In this document: one piece after another, positions 1-8,297 of the stretch
Position numbering within the stretch: the stretch's first letter is position 1
How the letters are laid out: each line of letters starts with the position of its first letter
NCBI RefSeq assembly: GCF_000308755.1
Contig: NZ_BAGF01000081.1
Location: forward strand, 1 to 64,000
Reading direction: 5' to 3'
DNA: 64,000 nt
From: Nocardia pneumoniae NBRC 100136
Lineage (GTDB): Bacteria; Actinomycetota; Actinomycetes; Mycobacteriales; Mycobacteriaceae
Position numbers and translations under genes: made by a program
The notes under the pieces: generated by a model
What the model was told of the DNA's origin: nothing
The model's input: only the letters and a program-made list of their open reading frames with translations
Database searches by the model: none

Positions 1-27
1 CCGGACGACCCTGGAGCGTTGCGATGA
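1..27 (+). CDS. 3' end of upstream Mrp antiporter gene (probably subunit D), partial
   Basis: The first 27 bases read as the last eight codons (PDDPGALR) and a TGA stop at 25-27. The stop overlaps the ATG of the MnhE gene in an ATGA arrangement. In Mrp/Mnh operons the gene before subunit E is the NuoN/ND2-like subunit D, so this is the likely identity. It rests on gene order only, because too little of the protein is inside the window. Confidence 0.45.
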   Translation, partial: PDDPGALR

Positions 28-599
28 CCGACGAGCAGGCCACGCGCGGCACACGGCGCGACACGGTGGTGCGGATCGCCATTCTGGGCTGGCTCGCCCT
101 CGTCTGGATCGCGCTGTGGGGCGATCTCAGCGTGGCCAACCTGCTGGGCGGGCTGGTGGTCGGGGCACTGATCATGGTGGCGCTGCCGCTGCCGCGCGTG
201 CCGGTGACCGGACGGCTGAGCCTGCTTCCGCTCATCGAATTGATCCTGGCCAGCGTGTATTACGCGGTGGAGTCGAGTCTCCAGGTCGCCTGGTTCGCGA
301 TCCGCCCGGCTCCGACGCCGGTGTCCGGGGTGCTGCGGGTGTACTCCGGCACGGGGTCGGATCTGGTGCTCGTCTTGTGGGCCGATCTGCTCAACCTGAT
401 TCCCGGCACCATGGTGCTGGAGATCGACCGCAGGCGCTGTGTGGTCTATGTCCACGTCCTCGACGTCGGCAGCGACGCCGCCGTGGACAAGTTCTATCGG
501 ACCACCCGGCGGCTGGAACGACTGCTGATCGAAGGGTTGGAGCGCCCGACCGGATGGCCGTTCGCCCGACCGACCTCGCCACCGGAGGTGACCCCATGA
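24..599 (+). CDS. mnhE: Na+/H+ antiporter subunit E (MnhE/MrpE)
   Basis: A 191-residue membrane protein with the MnhE layout: two hydrophobic segments at about residues 17-55, a third near 66-90, and a soluble C-terminal half with the family-type stretch LLNLIPGTMVLEID followed by a VYVHVLDV strand. MnhE is a small subunit of the multi-subunit Mrp cation/proton antiporter in the cytoplasmic membrane, which exports Na+ and supports pH homeostasis. The start overlaps the preceding stop and the end overlaps the ATG of subunit F (ATGA), so E, F and G are translationally coupled. The length is slightly above the usual 160-170 residues because of a charged N-terminal tail and a proline-rich end. 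Confidence 0.93.
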   Translation: MTDEQATRGTRRDTVVRIAILGWLALVWIALWGDLSVANLLGGLVVGALIMVALPLPRVPVTGRLSLLPLIELILASVYYAVESSLQVAWFAIRPAPTPVSGVLRVYSGTGSDLVLVLWADLLNLIPGTMVLEIDRRRCVVYVHVLDVGSDAAVDKFYRTTRRLERLLIEGLERPTGWPFARPTSPPEVTP

Positions 600-856
600 C
601 GATCGTCGCCATTCTCGCCGCCGTCTTGCTGACCGCCGCCGCCCTGTTGACCACCTATCGCGTCGTGGTCGGCCCGAGCACGCTGGACCGAGTCGTCGGC
701 GTCGACTCGCTGATGGCCATCGCCGCCTCCGGGCTGGCCGTGTGGGCGGCCTACAGCGCCGATACCGCGCCGATCCCGGCGATCGTCGCGCTGGCGCTGG
801 TGGGGTTCCTCGGCTCGGCGGCGGTGTCCCGTTTCCGGGTGCGGGACGACACATGA
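596..856 (+). CDS. mnhF: Na+/H+ antiporter subunit F (MnhF/MrpF)
   Basis: An 86-residue protein with three predicted transmembrane helices. It carries the MnhF family signature TTYRVVVGPSTLDRVVGVDSL just after the first helix. It is a small subunit of the Mrp cation/proton antiporter. The start ATG overlaps the MnhE stop and the final TGA overlaps the ATG of subunit G. Length and position between E and G are as expected for the family. Confidence 0.93.
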   Translation: MTIVAILAAVLLTAAALLTTYRVVVGPSTLDRVVGVDSLMAIAASGLAVWAAYSADTAPIPAIVALALVGFLGSAAVSRFRVRDDT

Positions 857-1188
857 ACCTCTGGCACGCGCTCGCGGGCTTCCTGATCCTGTTCGGCTCG
901 ACGCTCGCGCTCACCGCCGCGATCGGACTCGTGCGCTTCCCGGACACCCTGACCCGGATGCACGCCGCGACCAAACCCCAGGTGATCGGGCTGATCCTGG
1001 TGCTGGCGGGCGCCGCGATCCAACTGCGCGGACACGGCGACGTGTGGGCGCTGGCGCTGGTCGGGCTGTTCACGCTGCTCACCGCACCGGTGATCGCCCA
1101 CCTCATCGGCCGCACCGCCTACCGCGAGCAGCGCCACCGCGACGGGCTGCTGCGCGTCAACGAGATGCGCGACGACGACGTCGACTAG
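853..1188 (+). CDS. mnhG: Na+/H+ antiporter subunit G (MnhG/MrpG)
   Basis: A 111-residue protein with three transmembrane helices. It shows the MnhG pattern IGLVRFPDTLTRMHAATKPQ between helices 1 and 2, and an acidic, charged cytoplasmic tail. It is the last gene of the Mrp operon. Only 15 bases separate it from the convergent PAP2 gene. The coupled ATG at 853 inside the MnhF stop fixes the start. Confidence 0.93.
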   Translation: MNLWHALAGFLILFGSTLALTAAIGLVRFPDTLTRMHAATKPQVIGLILVLAGAAIQLRGHGDVWALALVGLFTLLTAPVIAHLIGRTAYREQRHRDGLLRVNEMRDDDVD

Positions 1189-1203
1189 CCGGGTAACCCG
1201 CGC

Positions 1204-2571
1204 TCAGCGCGCGGCGTGCTCCACCTCCCGCGGCTCCGGCCGCGGTGCCCGCACGCTCGCGAACCAGGTCGCGTGGAACCCGGAGGCCAGCCCGGCCAGC
1301 AGCCCGAGCAGGACCGTGCCGGCGAGCACCGGGTACTCGGCCATCGGCACGGCGAGATACCGGTAGGACAGCAGCAGCGCGGCCAGCACCGCCGCACCGG
1401 CGGCGACCAGCCGGATCCGGAACCATCCCCAGCCGCGTTCCGGCTCGCGCAGCGTGGACTCGACCGTGAGGCACAGCACCGCACCCGCCACCAGGTCCAC
1501 GCCGTAGTGGTAGCCGAAGCCGAGGGTGGCCGCCAGGGTGGCCAGCAGCCAGAACGCGCCACCCCACCGCAGCCAGCGGGGCGCGAGCGTGCCGTCGATG
1601 TCGCGGCGGGTGTGCAGGAAGACCGACAGCGCCCAGGCCGTATGCATGGACGGCATGCAGTTGCGCGGGATCGCGGCGTCGAACGGCAGCGGCATCGGAT
1701 TCCGGTCGATCGGCGGCACGACGCCCGGCCAATAGTTGCCCAACTGCAACCCGTCGCCGTCCGGTCCATACGCGAACATCGGCCCCACAACCGGGAACAG
1801 CACGTACACCAGCGGGCCGATCAACCCGAGCACGAGAAATGTGCGCACCAGGTAGTGCGACGGCCAGCGTCCCGACGACACCACCCCGCGCAACTGCCAC
1901 ACGGCCACCACGATCGCCGCCACGGGCAGCTCGATGTAGACCCAGTGCAGCACCCCGTAGACCACCGGCCCGAGCGCGTCGATCGCGCGGCCGAGTACCC
2001 AGGACGGATCGCCCAGCGCGTGGTCGGCCAGGATCACGTACTCGTCGAGCACTGTCGGCCTTGCGATGACGGTGATGTGCAGCCACACGTCGCCGACTTT
2101 GGTGGCCAGGATGAGCAGCGCGCCGAGCGCGGCCGCGTGCAGTGCGTCGCGCCGTTCGGCGCCCGTCCAGCGCAGCCAGGCCAGCAGCGCCAACGCGGTG
2201 AGCACGATCACCGGGCCGTTGCCGATCGCGAACGGTTCCCCGGCCAGCAAACGAACTCCGGCCCACACCACATCGATGGCAACCGCGGCACCGACCGCGA
2301 CCAGTCTGCGCCGGACCGAAACACCCACCAGCGCAAGGATCAGCCCCGCCCACGGAACCGACATGGACTTGGGCGTGCCGACATAGTCCCGCCAGAGGCT
2401 GTCCAGCGGCCCTTCGAAACCCTGTCCGATGGCGACGATCTGCAACGCGATCAGCACGGCGGGCACCGCGGCCACGGCAGCCACGACCCAGGACCGAGTG
2501 CGCGGCTCGCGACTGCGCACTACCGCGCTTCCTACTCTGGCACCCGGGTTTTCGACAAGCACGACGACCAT
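1204..2571 (-). CDS. PAP2-superfamily membrane enzyme (inositolphosphotransferase-like)
   Basis: A polytopic membrane protein of about 455 residues with around nine hydrophobic segments. Near the C-terminal third it carries two PAP2 active-site motifs, NCMPSMHTAW (about 304-313) and GFGYHYGVD (about 351-359), with the histidines and aspartate in the usual spacing. The arrangement resembles the PAP2_3 group, which includes inositolphosphoceramide-synthase-like enzymes. A lipid phosphatase or head-group transferase role at the membrane is likely, but the substrate is unknown. The ATG at 2571 gives MVVVLVENPG. A TACTAT -10 box at 2570-2575 would place a leaderless start at GTG 2562, so the protein may be three residues shorter. 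Confidence 0.85.
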   Translation of the reverse strand: MVVVLVENPGARVGSAVVRSREPRTRSWVVAAVAAVPAVLIALQIVAIGQGFEGPLDSLWRDYVGTPKSMSVPWAGLILALVGVSVRRRLVAVGAAVAIDVVWAGVRLLAGEPFAIGNGPVIVLTALALLAWLRWTGAERRDALHAAALGALLILATKVGDVWLHITVIARPTVLDEYVILADHALGDPSWVLGRAIDALGPVVYGVLHWVYIELPVAAIVVAVWQLRGVVSSGRWPSHYLVRTFLVLGLIGPLVYVLFPVVGPMFAYGPDGDGLQLGNYWPGVVPPIDRNPMPLPFDAAIPRNCMPSMHTAWALSVFLHTRRDIDGTLAPRWLRWGGAFWLLATLAATLGFGYHYGVDLVAGAVLCLTVESTLREPERGWGWFRIRLVAAGAAVLAALLLSYRYLAVPMAEYPVLAGTVLLGLLAGLASGFHATWFASVRAPRPEPREVEHAAR

Positions 2572-2639
2572 AGTAAACAGGGGGTGAACGGCATCCCCCT
2601 GGCCAGCTGAACAGCAACCGACGCACCCGCGCCGGTTCC

Positions 2640-3785
2640 CTACTGGTTCAGCTCCTTGACCAGCGCGTCCACCACCGCGACCAAATCGCCCTGCGACGCC
2701 GCGGCAACCCGGCGCTGCCGCTGATACGAGGCGCCCCGCTTCGGGATCTCGGCGACCAGCGCGAGTTCGTCGGCACAGCCGATCCGCGCCGCCGTCGGCT
2801 CCAGCCGGTTCAGCAGGTCGTCGAGGTCGTCGGTGACCAGCCGCTCGTTGCTGTCGGCGTCGGTGATGACGATCGCGTCCAGCCCGTAGCGGGCGGCCCG
2901 CCACTTGTTCTCCTGCACATGCCACGGTGGAAGGGTGGGCATGGTCTCGCCCTCCACGACGCGGCGATCCAGGTCGACGATCAGGCAGTGGATGAGCGCG
3001 GCCATCGCGGCCAGTTCGGCGCGCGTGGAGATCCCATCGCACACCCGCACCTCGATCGTGCCCCACTTCGGCGCCGGGCGAATATCCCAGTGCATGCCGC
3101 CGAGCTGCGTGAACACCCCGGTCTTGAGCTGGTCGTGCACGAAATGCTCGAATTGCGTCCAGTTTTCGAACTGGAACGGCAGGCCCGCGGTCGGCAATTG
3201 CTGGAACATCAGCGTCCGGTTGCTGGCGTAGCCGGTGTCCGCACCGGACCACATCGGCGAGGACGCCGACAGCGCGAGCAGATGCGGGTAGGACAGCAGC
3301 AGCGAGTTCAGGATCGGAAAGACCTTGTCGCGGTGGGACACTCCGACGTGCACGTGCACGCCCCAGATCATCATCTGGCGGCCCCACCACTGGGTGCGCT
3401 CGATCAGCTCGTCGTAGTGCTCCGAGCGGGTCAGCTGCTGCGCCGACCACTGGGCGAAGGGATGGGTACCCGCGCAGAACAGGTCGACGCCGAGCGGGTC
3501 GGCCGCGCGCCGCACGGTGTCCATGGTGCCGGTCAGGTCCTCCACCGCCGCGCCCACCGTGTCGTGCACGCCCGTGACGATCTCCACGGTGTTGCGCAGC
3601 AGTTCCTTGGTCACCTGCGGGGTGCCGTCGTGGGCGCGCAGATCACCGACCGCGTCGAAGACTGCCGCCGCGGTATTCGACAGGTCGCGGGTCACCTTGT
3701 CGACCAAGGCGATCTCCCATTCGACCCCGATGGTGGGCCGGGGCGAGCCACCGAAGGGAACGTGTTCGATTCCTGCCCCGGCCAT
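2640..3785 (-). CDS. Carboxylate-amine ligase, YbdK/glutamate-cysteine ligase 2 family
   Basis: A 381-residue protein of the GCS2 family. Visible family blocks are the N-terminal TIGVEWEIALVD substrate/metal strand, MIWGVHVHVGVSHRDKV in the middle, and WDIRPAPKWGTIEVRVCDG. The first gives glutamates and the second the histidines typical of the ATP-grasp-like ligase fold. Relatives show weak glutamate-cysteine ligase activity and their physiological substrate is unclear. It matches the Rv0433 position of M. tuberculosis, next to sodC. It is transcribed in the same direction as sodC with 11 bases between them, so the two probably form one transcript. Confidence 0.88.
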   Translation of the reverse strand: MAGAGIEHVPFGGSPRPTIGVEWEIALVDKVTRDLSNTAAAVFDAVGDLRAHDGTPQVTKELLRNTVEIVTGVHDTVGAAVEDLTGTMDTVRRAADPLGVDLFCAGTHPFAQWSAQQLTRSEHYDELIERTQWWGRQMMIWGVHVHVGVSHRDKVFPILNSLLLSYPHLLALSASSPMWSGADTGYASNRTLMFQQLPTAGLPFQFENWTQFEHFVHDQLKTGVFTQLGGMHWDIRPAPKWGTIEVRVCDGISTRAELAAMAALIHCLIVDLDRRVVEGETMPTLPPWHVQENKWRAARYGLDAIVITDADSNERLVTDDLDDLLNRLEPTAARIGCADELALVAEIPKRGASYQRQRRVAAASQGDLVAVVDALVKELNQ

Positions 3786-3796
3786 ATGACACCGTT

Positions 3797-4480
3797 CTAC
3801 TGAATGACGCCACAGGCGACACGACCGCCAGCATCGCCGGTCGCCAGTGTCGTCTCATCCGGGCCCGCGACGCCGTCGGCGCGGACATAGCGATTGGGGA
3901 TGTTGCCGAAGTTGTCGGCGTCAGCGTGGATGATCAGGGCCTTGCCCTTCAGCTCGTCCAACGTGACCGAGTCTGTGGTGGTGACCAGCTTCGCGGAGCC
4001 GTCGGAACGCACCTCGAGCGAGGTCAGGTCACCGCTGGCCGGGTGCGCGTTGGCGCTGCCGACCTGCAGATGGCCACCGGCCGAGAGGAAGTCACCCGCC
4101 GGGCCGCCGGTCGGGGCGACCGAGTTCGCCTCGCACTTGCCCACCTGGTGCACGTGCAGGCCGTGGAAGCCGGGACGCAGCCCGTGCGCCTCCACGGTGA
4201 CCTGGAGATGACTGCCGTCCTTGGCGAAGTTCGCGGTACCGACCGAGGCCCCCGACGGGTCTTTCAGCTCCACGTTCACTCCGGGATCGGTGTGCGGCGT
4301 GCCGTGCTCGGTGGTCTGCTGGCCCGCCGGAGCGGGAGAACCGGTCCACACCGGCGGCGTGGTGCCCTTGACGTCACTCGACTCCTGGCTGTTCGTGCAG
4401 GCGGCGAGGCCGAAGACCGCGACCGCGAGCAGCGGGGTCGCAGTCCGCCAGGACGGGCGTCGAGTAGTGGACGGGGCCAT
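3797..4480 (-). CDS. sodC: Superoxide dismutase [Cu-Zn], lipoprotein
   Basis: A 227-residue protein with a type II signal peptide: basic start, hydrophobic stretch, then lipobox GLAAC with Cys28 as the predicted lipidation site. The mature part has the SodC pattern with GLHVHQVGKCEAN (copper histidines and one disulfide cysteine), GGPAGDFLSAGGH, HADADNFGN and a terminal RVACGV disulfide partner. It would dismutate superoxide on the outer face of the cytoplasmic membrane. The loop that normally supplies the zinc ligands is altered (GGHLQVGSANAHP), so it may be copper-only as reported for mycobacterial SodC. An AAAGGAG ribosome site lies about seven bases before the ATG. Confidence 0.93.
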   Translation of the reverse strand: MAPSTTRRPSWRTATPLLAVAVFGLAACTNSQESSDVKGTTPPVWTGSPAPAGQQTTEHGTPHTDPGVNVELKDPSGASVGTANFAKDGSHLQVTVEAHGLRPGFHGLHVHQVGKCEANSVAPTGGPAGDFLSAGGHLQVGSANAHPASGDLTSLEVRSDGSAKLVTTTDSVTLDELKGKALIIHADADNFGNIPNRYVRADGVAGPDETTLATGDAGGRVACGVIQ

Positions 4481-4489
4481 CGGGGAACT

Positions 4490-4520
4490 CCTTTACGAGT
4501 ACCGAGTTTACGAGTAAAGC
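4490..4520. promoter_or_regulatory. Repeated TTTACGAGTA motif upstream of sodC
   Basis: TTTACGAGTA occurs twice, at 4492-4501 and 4507-4516, directly upstream of the sodC ATG. The second copy extends into an inverted repeat (TTTAC-TC-GTAAA read on the minus strand). The spacing of 15 bases and the position suggest a promoter element or regulator site for sodC. No known box is recognised. Confidence 0.35.
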
Positions 4521-4634
4521 TGGGTGGACACGTTCGTTACCGGACAGAATGATGCCACGCCCGCCGTTTCGCGCCCCCGACCGGGCCGCCCGTCTACTTT
4601 CCCGTCCGATGCACGCGAACGGCGGCTACACCCG

Positions 4635-5183
4635 TCAGTTACCCGTGACGATCACGGTTACACCCGGCGCCGAATCCCCGATCGCGCTCGATTTCGGCGC
4701 CACGGCCGCGTCGAGCTCGTCGGCGATCGCCTGGGCCGCCTCCTTGTCACCGGGCGAGTTCCCGTAATAAACGGTGGTTTTCGGGATATTCGACCCCGGA
4801 TAGTTCCCGGTTTCCGCGATCGTCCACCCGTTCGACGAGAGCTGGTTGGCCGTCTTGGCCGCGAGCCCGGCCACCATGCTGTTGTTGAGCACTCGCACCG
4901 GCACCGAACGGGCCCCCGCGCTGCTGGTCGCCGCCGCGGACGTGCTGGTCGCCGCGACGGTGGAGGAAGCGGCCGCCTTGGGCGCCGTGGTGCCCGCCGG
5001 GACCTGAGGCGCCGCGCTCGCGGTGGAGGTCTCCGGCTGACTCGGTCCCGAAGCATCGGTGTCGGCGTCGGAATTCGACAGCGACATCGCGCCGAGACCT
5101 GCGAAGACGATGGCCAACGCGATCAGCACCATCGCCAGGGCGCGCAACGGTGGCCCACCGGAGGTGGGATTCGGGTAGCTCAC
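4635..5183 (-). CDS. LytR C-terminal-domain membrane-anchored protein (Rv0431-like)
   Basis: A 182-residue protein with one N-terminal transmembrane helix (about residues 15-33), a long Ala/Ser/Thr-rich linker (about 36-95), and a C-terminal LytR_C domain (VPVRVLNNSMVAGLAAKTANQL to the end). The topology puts the domain outside the membrane. Rv0431 holds the same place next to sodC in M. tuberculosis and is linked in the literature to vesicle production, but the biochemical role is not settled. The start is a GTG with no clear ribosome site. A TAGGCT -10 box ends seven bases before it, so the mRNA is probably leaderless. Confidence 0.88.
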   Translation of the reverse strand: MSYPNPTSGGPPLRALAMVLIALAIVFAGLGAMSLSNSDADTDASGPSQPETSTASAAPQVPAGTTAPKAAASSTVAATSTSAAATSSAGARSVPVRVLNNSMVAGLAAKTANQLSSNGWTIAETGNYPGSNIPKTTVYYGNSPGDKEAAQAIADELDAAVAPKSSAIGDSAPGVTVIVTGN

Positions 5184-5190
5184 CCCCGCG

Positions 5191-5196
5191 AGCCTA
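5191..5196 (-). promoter_or_regulatory. -10 box for leaderless LytR_C gene
   Basis: On the minus strand TAGGCT is followed by a seven-base spacer and then the GTG start at 5183. This is the geometry of an actinobacterial leaderless promoter. No Shine-Dalgarno sequence competes with this reading. Confidence 0.5.
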
Positions 5197-5231
5197 GTCG
5201 CACGAGGTGGGTCCAGGCCCGCATCGCCGGG

Positions 5232-5585
5232 TCAGACCTGGAAACCGAGTCGCCGCGCCGCCCGCGCCTTCTGCCTGCTCGCTCGCAGCCTGCGCAGCCG
5301 CTTGACCAGCATCGGATCCGCGGCCAGCGCCTCGTTCCGGTCGACGAGGGCATTGAGCACCTGGTAGTACCGGGTCGGCGACATGCCGAACAGCTCGCGG
5401 ATCGCCTCTTCCTTCGCCCCCGCGTACTTCCACCACTGCCGCTCGAAGGCGAGGATGTCCAGTTCGCGCCGGCTCAGACCGTGGCCGTCGCCGTGGTCGG
5501 CATGCGCCGATTCCGCCGGGACCTCGCCGCTCGCGGAAGGGCCGTCCTGGATCTCGGAAAGATTCCGTGCCGCTGCGCCGTCCAT
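5232..5585 (-). CDS. DUF3263 domain protein (Rv0430-like)
   Basis: A 117-residue protein containing the DUF3263 pattern: SRRELDILAFERQWWKYAGAKEEAIRELFG, then SPTRYYQVLNALVDRNEAL, then a basic arginine-rich tail. The core resembles a small helix-turn-helix domain, so DNA binding is plausible but unproven. The ATG at 5585 is preferred because GAGGGAG lies five bases upstream. An upstream in-frame start at 5609 would add eight residues and has no ribosome site. It stands between the LytR_C gene and the divergent def gene, as in mycobacteria. Confidence 0.85.
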   Translation of the reverse strand: MDGAAARNLSEIQDGPSASGEVPAESAHADHGDGHGLSRRELDILAFERQWWKYAGAKEEAIRELFGMSPTRYYQVLNALVDRNEALAADPMLVKRLRRLRASRQKARAARRLGFQV

Positions 5586-5690
5586 CTCGCTCCCTCGCCG
5601 AGTTGCCACCAGACGAAAATGGTGCTTGTACGTCGCGGATCATTCAACCACGCGCGCCGGGAAACGCCCGGGCCACGGCGCGGCGTGTTC

Positions 5691-5706
5691 GCTACCTGCC
5701 GGTAGC
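5691..5706. promoter_or_regulatory. Palindrome in the DUF3263/def divergent promoter region
   Basis: GCTACCTGCCGGTAGC has two perfect 6-base arms and a TGCC centre. It lies between two divergent genes, about 65 bases upstream of def and 105 bases from the DUF3263 start. It could be an operator or just part of a hairpin. Confidence 0.3.
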
Positions 5707-5769
5707 AGGCGCGTCGCGGTTGCGGCACCCGAGGCGCCGCGCGGAGGAACCCGCGGCAATAATTGGCCC

Positions 5770-6360
5770 ATGGCAATCCTCCCGATCGTGATCGTCGGCG
5801 ACCCGGTTCTGCACAATCCGACCGAGCGGGTCACCCAATCGCCGGAGGAATTGGCTCCGCTCATCGCGGACATGTACGACACGCTGGACGCGGCGCACGG
5901 CGTCGGACTCGCGGCCAACCAGGTCGGCGTCGGGCTGCGCCTGTTCGTCTACGACTGCCCGGATCTCGGCGCGGACGGCACCACGACCCGCCGCCGCGGA
6001 GCGGTGATCAATCCGGTGCTGGAGACCTCGGAGATTCCCGAGACCATGCCCGACCCGGACGACGACGAAGAGGGCTGTCTGTCGGTGCCCGGCGAGCAGT
6101 TCCCCACCGGCCGCGCCGAATGGGCCAAGGTGACCGGCACCGACGAGCACGGCAACCCGGTTGAGGTGGAGGGCAAGGGATTCTTCGCCCGCATGCTCCA
6201 GCACGAGGTCGGCCATCTCGATGGTTTTCTCTATGTGGACGTGCTGATCGGCCGCAACGCGCGGGCGGCGAAGAAGGCGATCAAGCGCAACGGTTGGGGC
6301 ACACCGGGTTTGAGCTGGCTGCCCGGCACCGACCCCGACCCGTTCGGGCATGACGACTGA
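5770..6360 (+). CDS. def: Peptide deformylase
   Basis: A 196-residue protein with all three deformylase motifs: GVGLAANQ (motif 1), EGCLSVPG (motif 2, metal Cys) and QHEVGHLDG (motif 3, HExxH). It removes the formyl group from the initiator methionine of nascent proteins in the cytoplasm, using Fe2+ or a similar metal. The insert TTTRRRG between motifs 1 and 2 resembles mycobacterial deformylase, which is about 197 residues long. AATAAT at 5758-5763 ends six bases before the ATG, and no ribosome site is seen, so the gene may be leaderless. The 3' end overlaps the next gene by 11 bases. Confidence 0.97.
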   Translation: MAILPIVIVGDPVLHNPTERVTQSPEELAPLIADMYDTLDAAHGVGLAANQVGVGLRLFVYDCPDLGADGTTTRRRGAVINPVLETSEIPETMPDPDDDEEGCLSVPGEQFPTGRAEWAKVTGTDEHGNPVEVEGKGFFARMLQHEVGHLDGFLYVDVLIGRNARAAKKAIKRNGWGTPGLSWLPGTDPDPFGHDD

Positions 6361-7357
6361 CCCCGGCGCCGGCCTGCCCGATATCCCGCTCGGCCGCCGC
6401 GTGGTGCTGCGCTATCAGCTGCCCGCGGGCTATCCGCAACCGCTCACCGATGTGATCGGCGAGCTCGTCTCGCTGGACCCGCCGACCGTGCGGGGCGCCG
6501 ACGGCCAGGTCGTCTCCGTGGCGCCGGACCGGGTGGTCGCGCTGAAAGCCATCGGACCGAGGCCGATTCGCACCAAGGAGATCCGCGCACTGGAAGCCGC
6601 GGCCGCCTACGCCTGGCCTGGCACCGAGCACGCCTGGATCGACGGCTGGCTGGCGCGCGCCGGGCACGGCTACACCGGCCGCGCGAATTCCGCTGTGCCG
6701 CTGGGAAGTTCCGGCGGACCGGCCGTAGTGTCCGCGGATACGCTGCACCGGCTCGGCGAGTGGTACACCGCGCGCGGCTTGCCGCTGCAACTCGCGCTGC
6801 CCGATCGGCTCGCGCCGGTGCCGCCCGGCTGGCACAGCTGGCGAGAGACGCTCATGCTGGCCATCGATATCGGCAATTTCATTCTGCCGCAGGGGCCTCC
6901 GATGGTGCGCATCGCGCCGGAACCGAATGACGACTGGCTGTCGATGCACCGCTACAGCGGCGAAGACCTTACCGCGCAAGAGCTTTCGTCCCCCATACCG
7001 GTTCGCGAGGTGCTGACCGCGGTCCACGAGGGCGAACTCGGCTTCGCCTCACTCGGACTCCCGCGTCCGCTCGCGATCGGCCGCGGCGCGCTCACCACCG
7101 CGCCGGACGGACGGCGCTGGGTCGGCCTCACCTGTGTGGCGGTGGCCGCCGCCCACCGCAGGCACGGGCTGGGCTCGCTGGTCTGCGCCGAGCTGCTGCG
7201 CTGGGGCAGCGACCGCGGCGCGACCCACGCGTATCTGCAGGTGGAGGCCACCAACGCGGCCGCAAGGGCGATGTACCGCGAACTGGGCTTCGTCGAGCAC
7301 CACGCCTACCGATACGCCGCGCCCGCGCCTCTCGCCGAACCCGGCGGCCTGCGGTAA
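6350..7357 (+). CDS. GNAT-family N-acetyltransferase (Rv0428c-like)
   Basis: A 335-residue protein. The N-terminal 90 residues form a small beta-rich domain (VVLRYQLPAGYPQPLTDVIG). The C-terminal part has a GNAT fold with VGLTCVAVAAAHRRHGLGSLV (acetyl-CoA loop, Q/RxxGxG/A type) and YLQVEATNAAARAMYRELGF. The acceptor substrate is unknown. It overlaps def by 11 bases and is followed by exonuclease III, the same order as Rv0429c-Rv0428c-Rv0427c, so it is probably co-transcribed with both. Confidence 0.9.
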   Translation: MTTDPGAGLPDIPLGRRVVLRYQLPAGYPQPLTDVIGELVSLDPPTVRGADGQVVSVAPDRVVALKAIGPRPIRTKEIRALEAAAAYAWPGTEHAWIDGWLARAGHGYTGRANSAVPLGSSGGPAVVSADTLHRLGEWYTARGLPLQLALPDRLAPVPPGWHSWRETLMLAIDIGNFILPQGPPMVRIAPEPNDDWLSMHRYSGEDLTAQELSSPIPVREVLTAVHEGELGFASLGLPRPLAIGRGALTTAPDGRRWVGLTCVAVAAAHRRHGLGSLVCAELLRWGSDRGATHAYLQVEATNAAARAMYRELGFVEHHAYRYAAPAPLAEPGGLR

Positions 7358-7392
7358 AACGGACCTGTCACCACTCGCGAAGGAAGGCCTTT

Positions 7393-8223
7393 GTGCGTCT
7401 CGCCACCTGGAACGTCAACTCGATCCGCTCCCGGCTCGATCGCGTCGCGGACTGGCTGGATCGCCAGGACATCGACGTGCTGGCCATCCAGGAAACCAAG
7501 TGCCGGGACGACCAGTTCCCGTTCGAGCGCTTCGAGGAGCTCGGCTACGAGGCGGCCCATCTGGGCATCAACCAGTGGAACGGAGTGGCGATCGTCTCCC
7601 GGGTCGGCCTCACCGACGTCGAGCTCGCCTTCCCGAACCAGCCGGGTTTCGACCGGGACGCGGGCGACGCACTGATCAGCGCGCCGGTGGTCGAGTCGCG
7701 CGCGATCGGAGCCACCTGCGGCGGTGTGCGGGTCTGGAGTCTATACGTGCCCAACGGCCGCACGCCGCACGATCCGCACTACGCCTACAAGCTGGAATGG
7801 CTTGCCGCGCTGCGCGACAACGGCGCGCGCTGGCTGGCCGAGGACCCGCAGGCGAGGATCGCGCTGATGGGCGACTGGAACATCGCCCCGACCGACGACG
7901 ATGTGTGGTCCGTGGAGTACTTCGCCGACAAGACGCACACCTCCCAGCCGGAACGCGACGCCTTCCACGCCGTCGTCGACGCCGGGTACGCGGACGTCAT
8001 GCGTCCGTTCGCGCCCGGCCCCGGCGTCTACACCTACTGGGACTACACCCAGCTGCGTTTCCCGCGCAAAGAGGGGATGCGCATCGATTTCATCCTCGCG
8101 TCCCCGGCGCTGGCCGCCACCGTGACCGACGCGATGGTCGACCGGGAGGCGCGAAAGGGCAAGGGCGCCAGCGATCACGCTCCGGTGATCGCCGAATTCA
8201 CCGACCACCCGCAGCGCGCGTGA
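7393..8223 (+). CDS. xthA: Exodeoxyribonuclease III
   Basis: A 276-residue protein of the exonuclease III/AP-endonuclease family. It shows the metal-site and catalytic motifs LATWNVNSIRSRL, LAIQETKCRD, GDWNIAPTDDDVW, RIDFILAS and the final SDHAPV. It removes nucleotides 3'-5' from duplex DNA and cuts at abasic sites in base-excision repair. The GTG start at 7393 is preceded by GAAGGAAG at a suitable distance. It is the third gene after def and GNAT. Confidence 0.95.
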   Translation: MRLATWNVNSIRSRLDRVADWLDRQDIDVLAIQETKCRDDQFPFERFEELGYEAAHLGINQWNGVAIVSRVGLTDVELAFPNQPGFDRDAGDALISAPVVESRAIGATCGGVRVWSLYVPNGRTPHDPHYAYKLEWLAALRDNGARWLAEDPQARIALMGDWNIAPTDDDVWSVEYFADKTHTSQPERDAFHAVVDAGYADVMRPFAPGPGVYTYWDYTQLRFPRKEGMRIDFILASPALAATVTDAMVDREARKGKGASDHAPVIAEFTDHPQRA

Positions 8224-8297
8224 CCCGGCCGTCGCAACCGCCCTTCCCGCGCCGGACCACCGGGAATCGGGCGACCGGAACTCCCAGGTCGCGCGGC

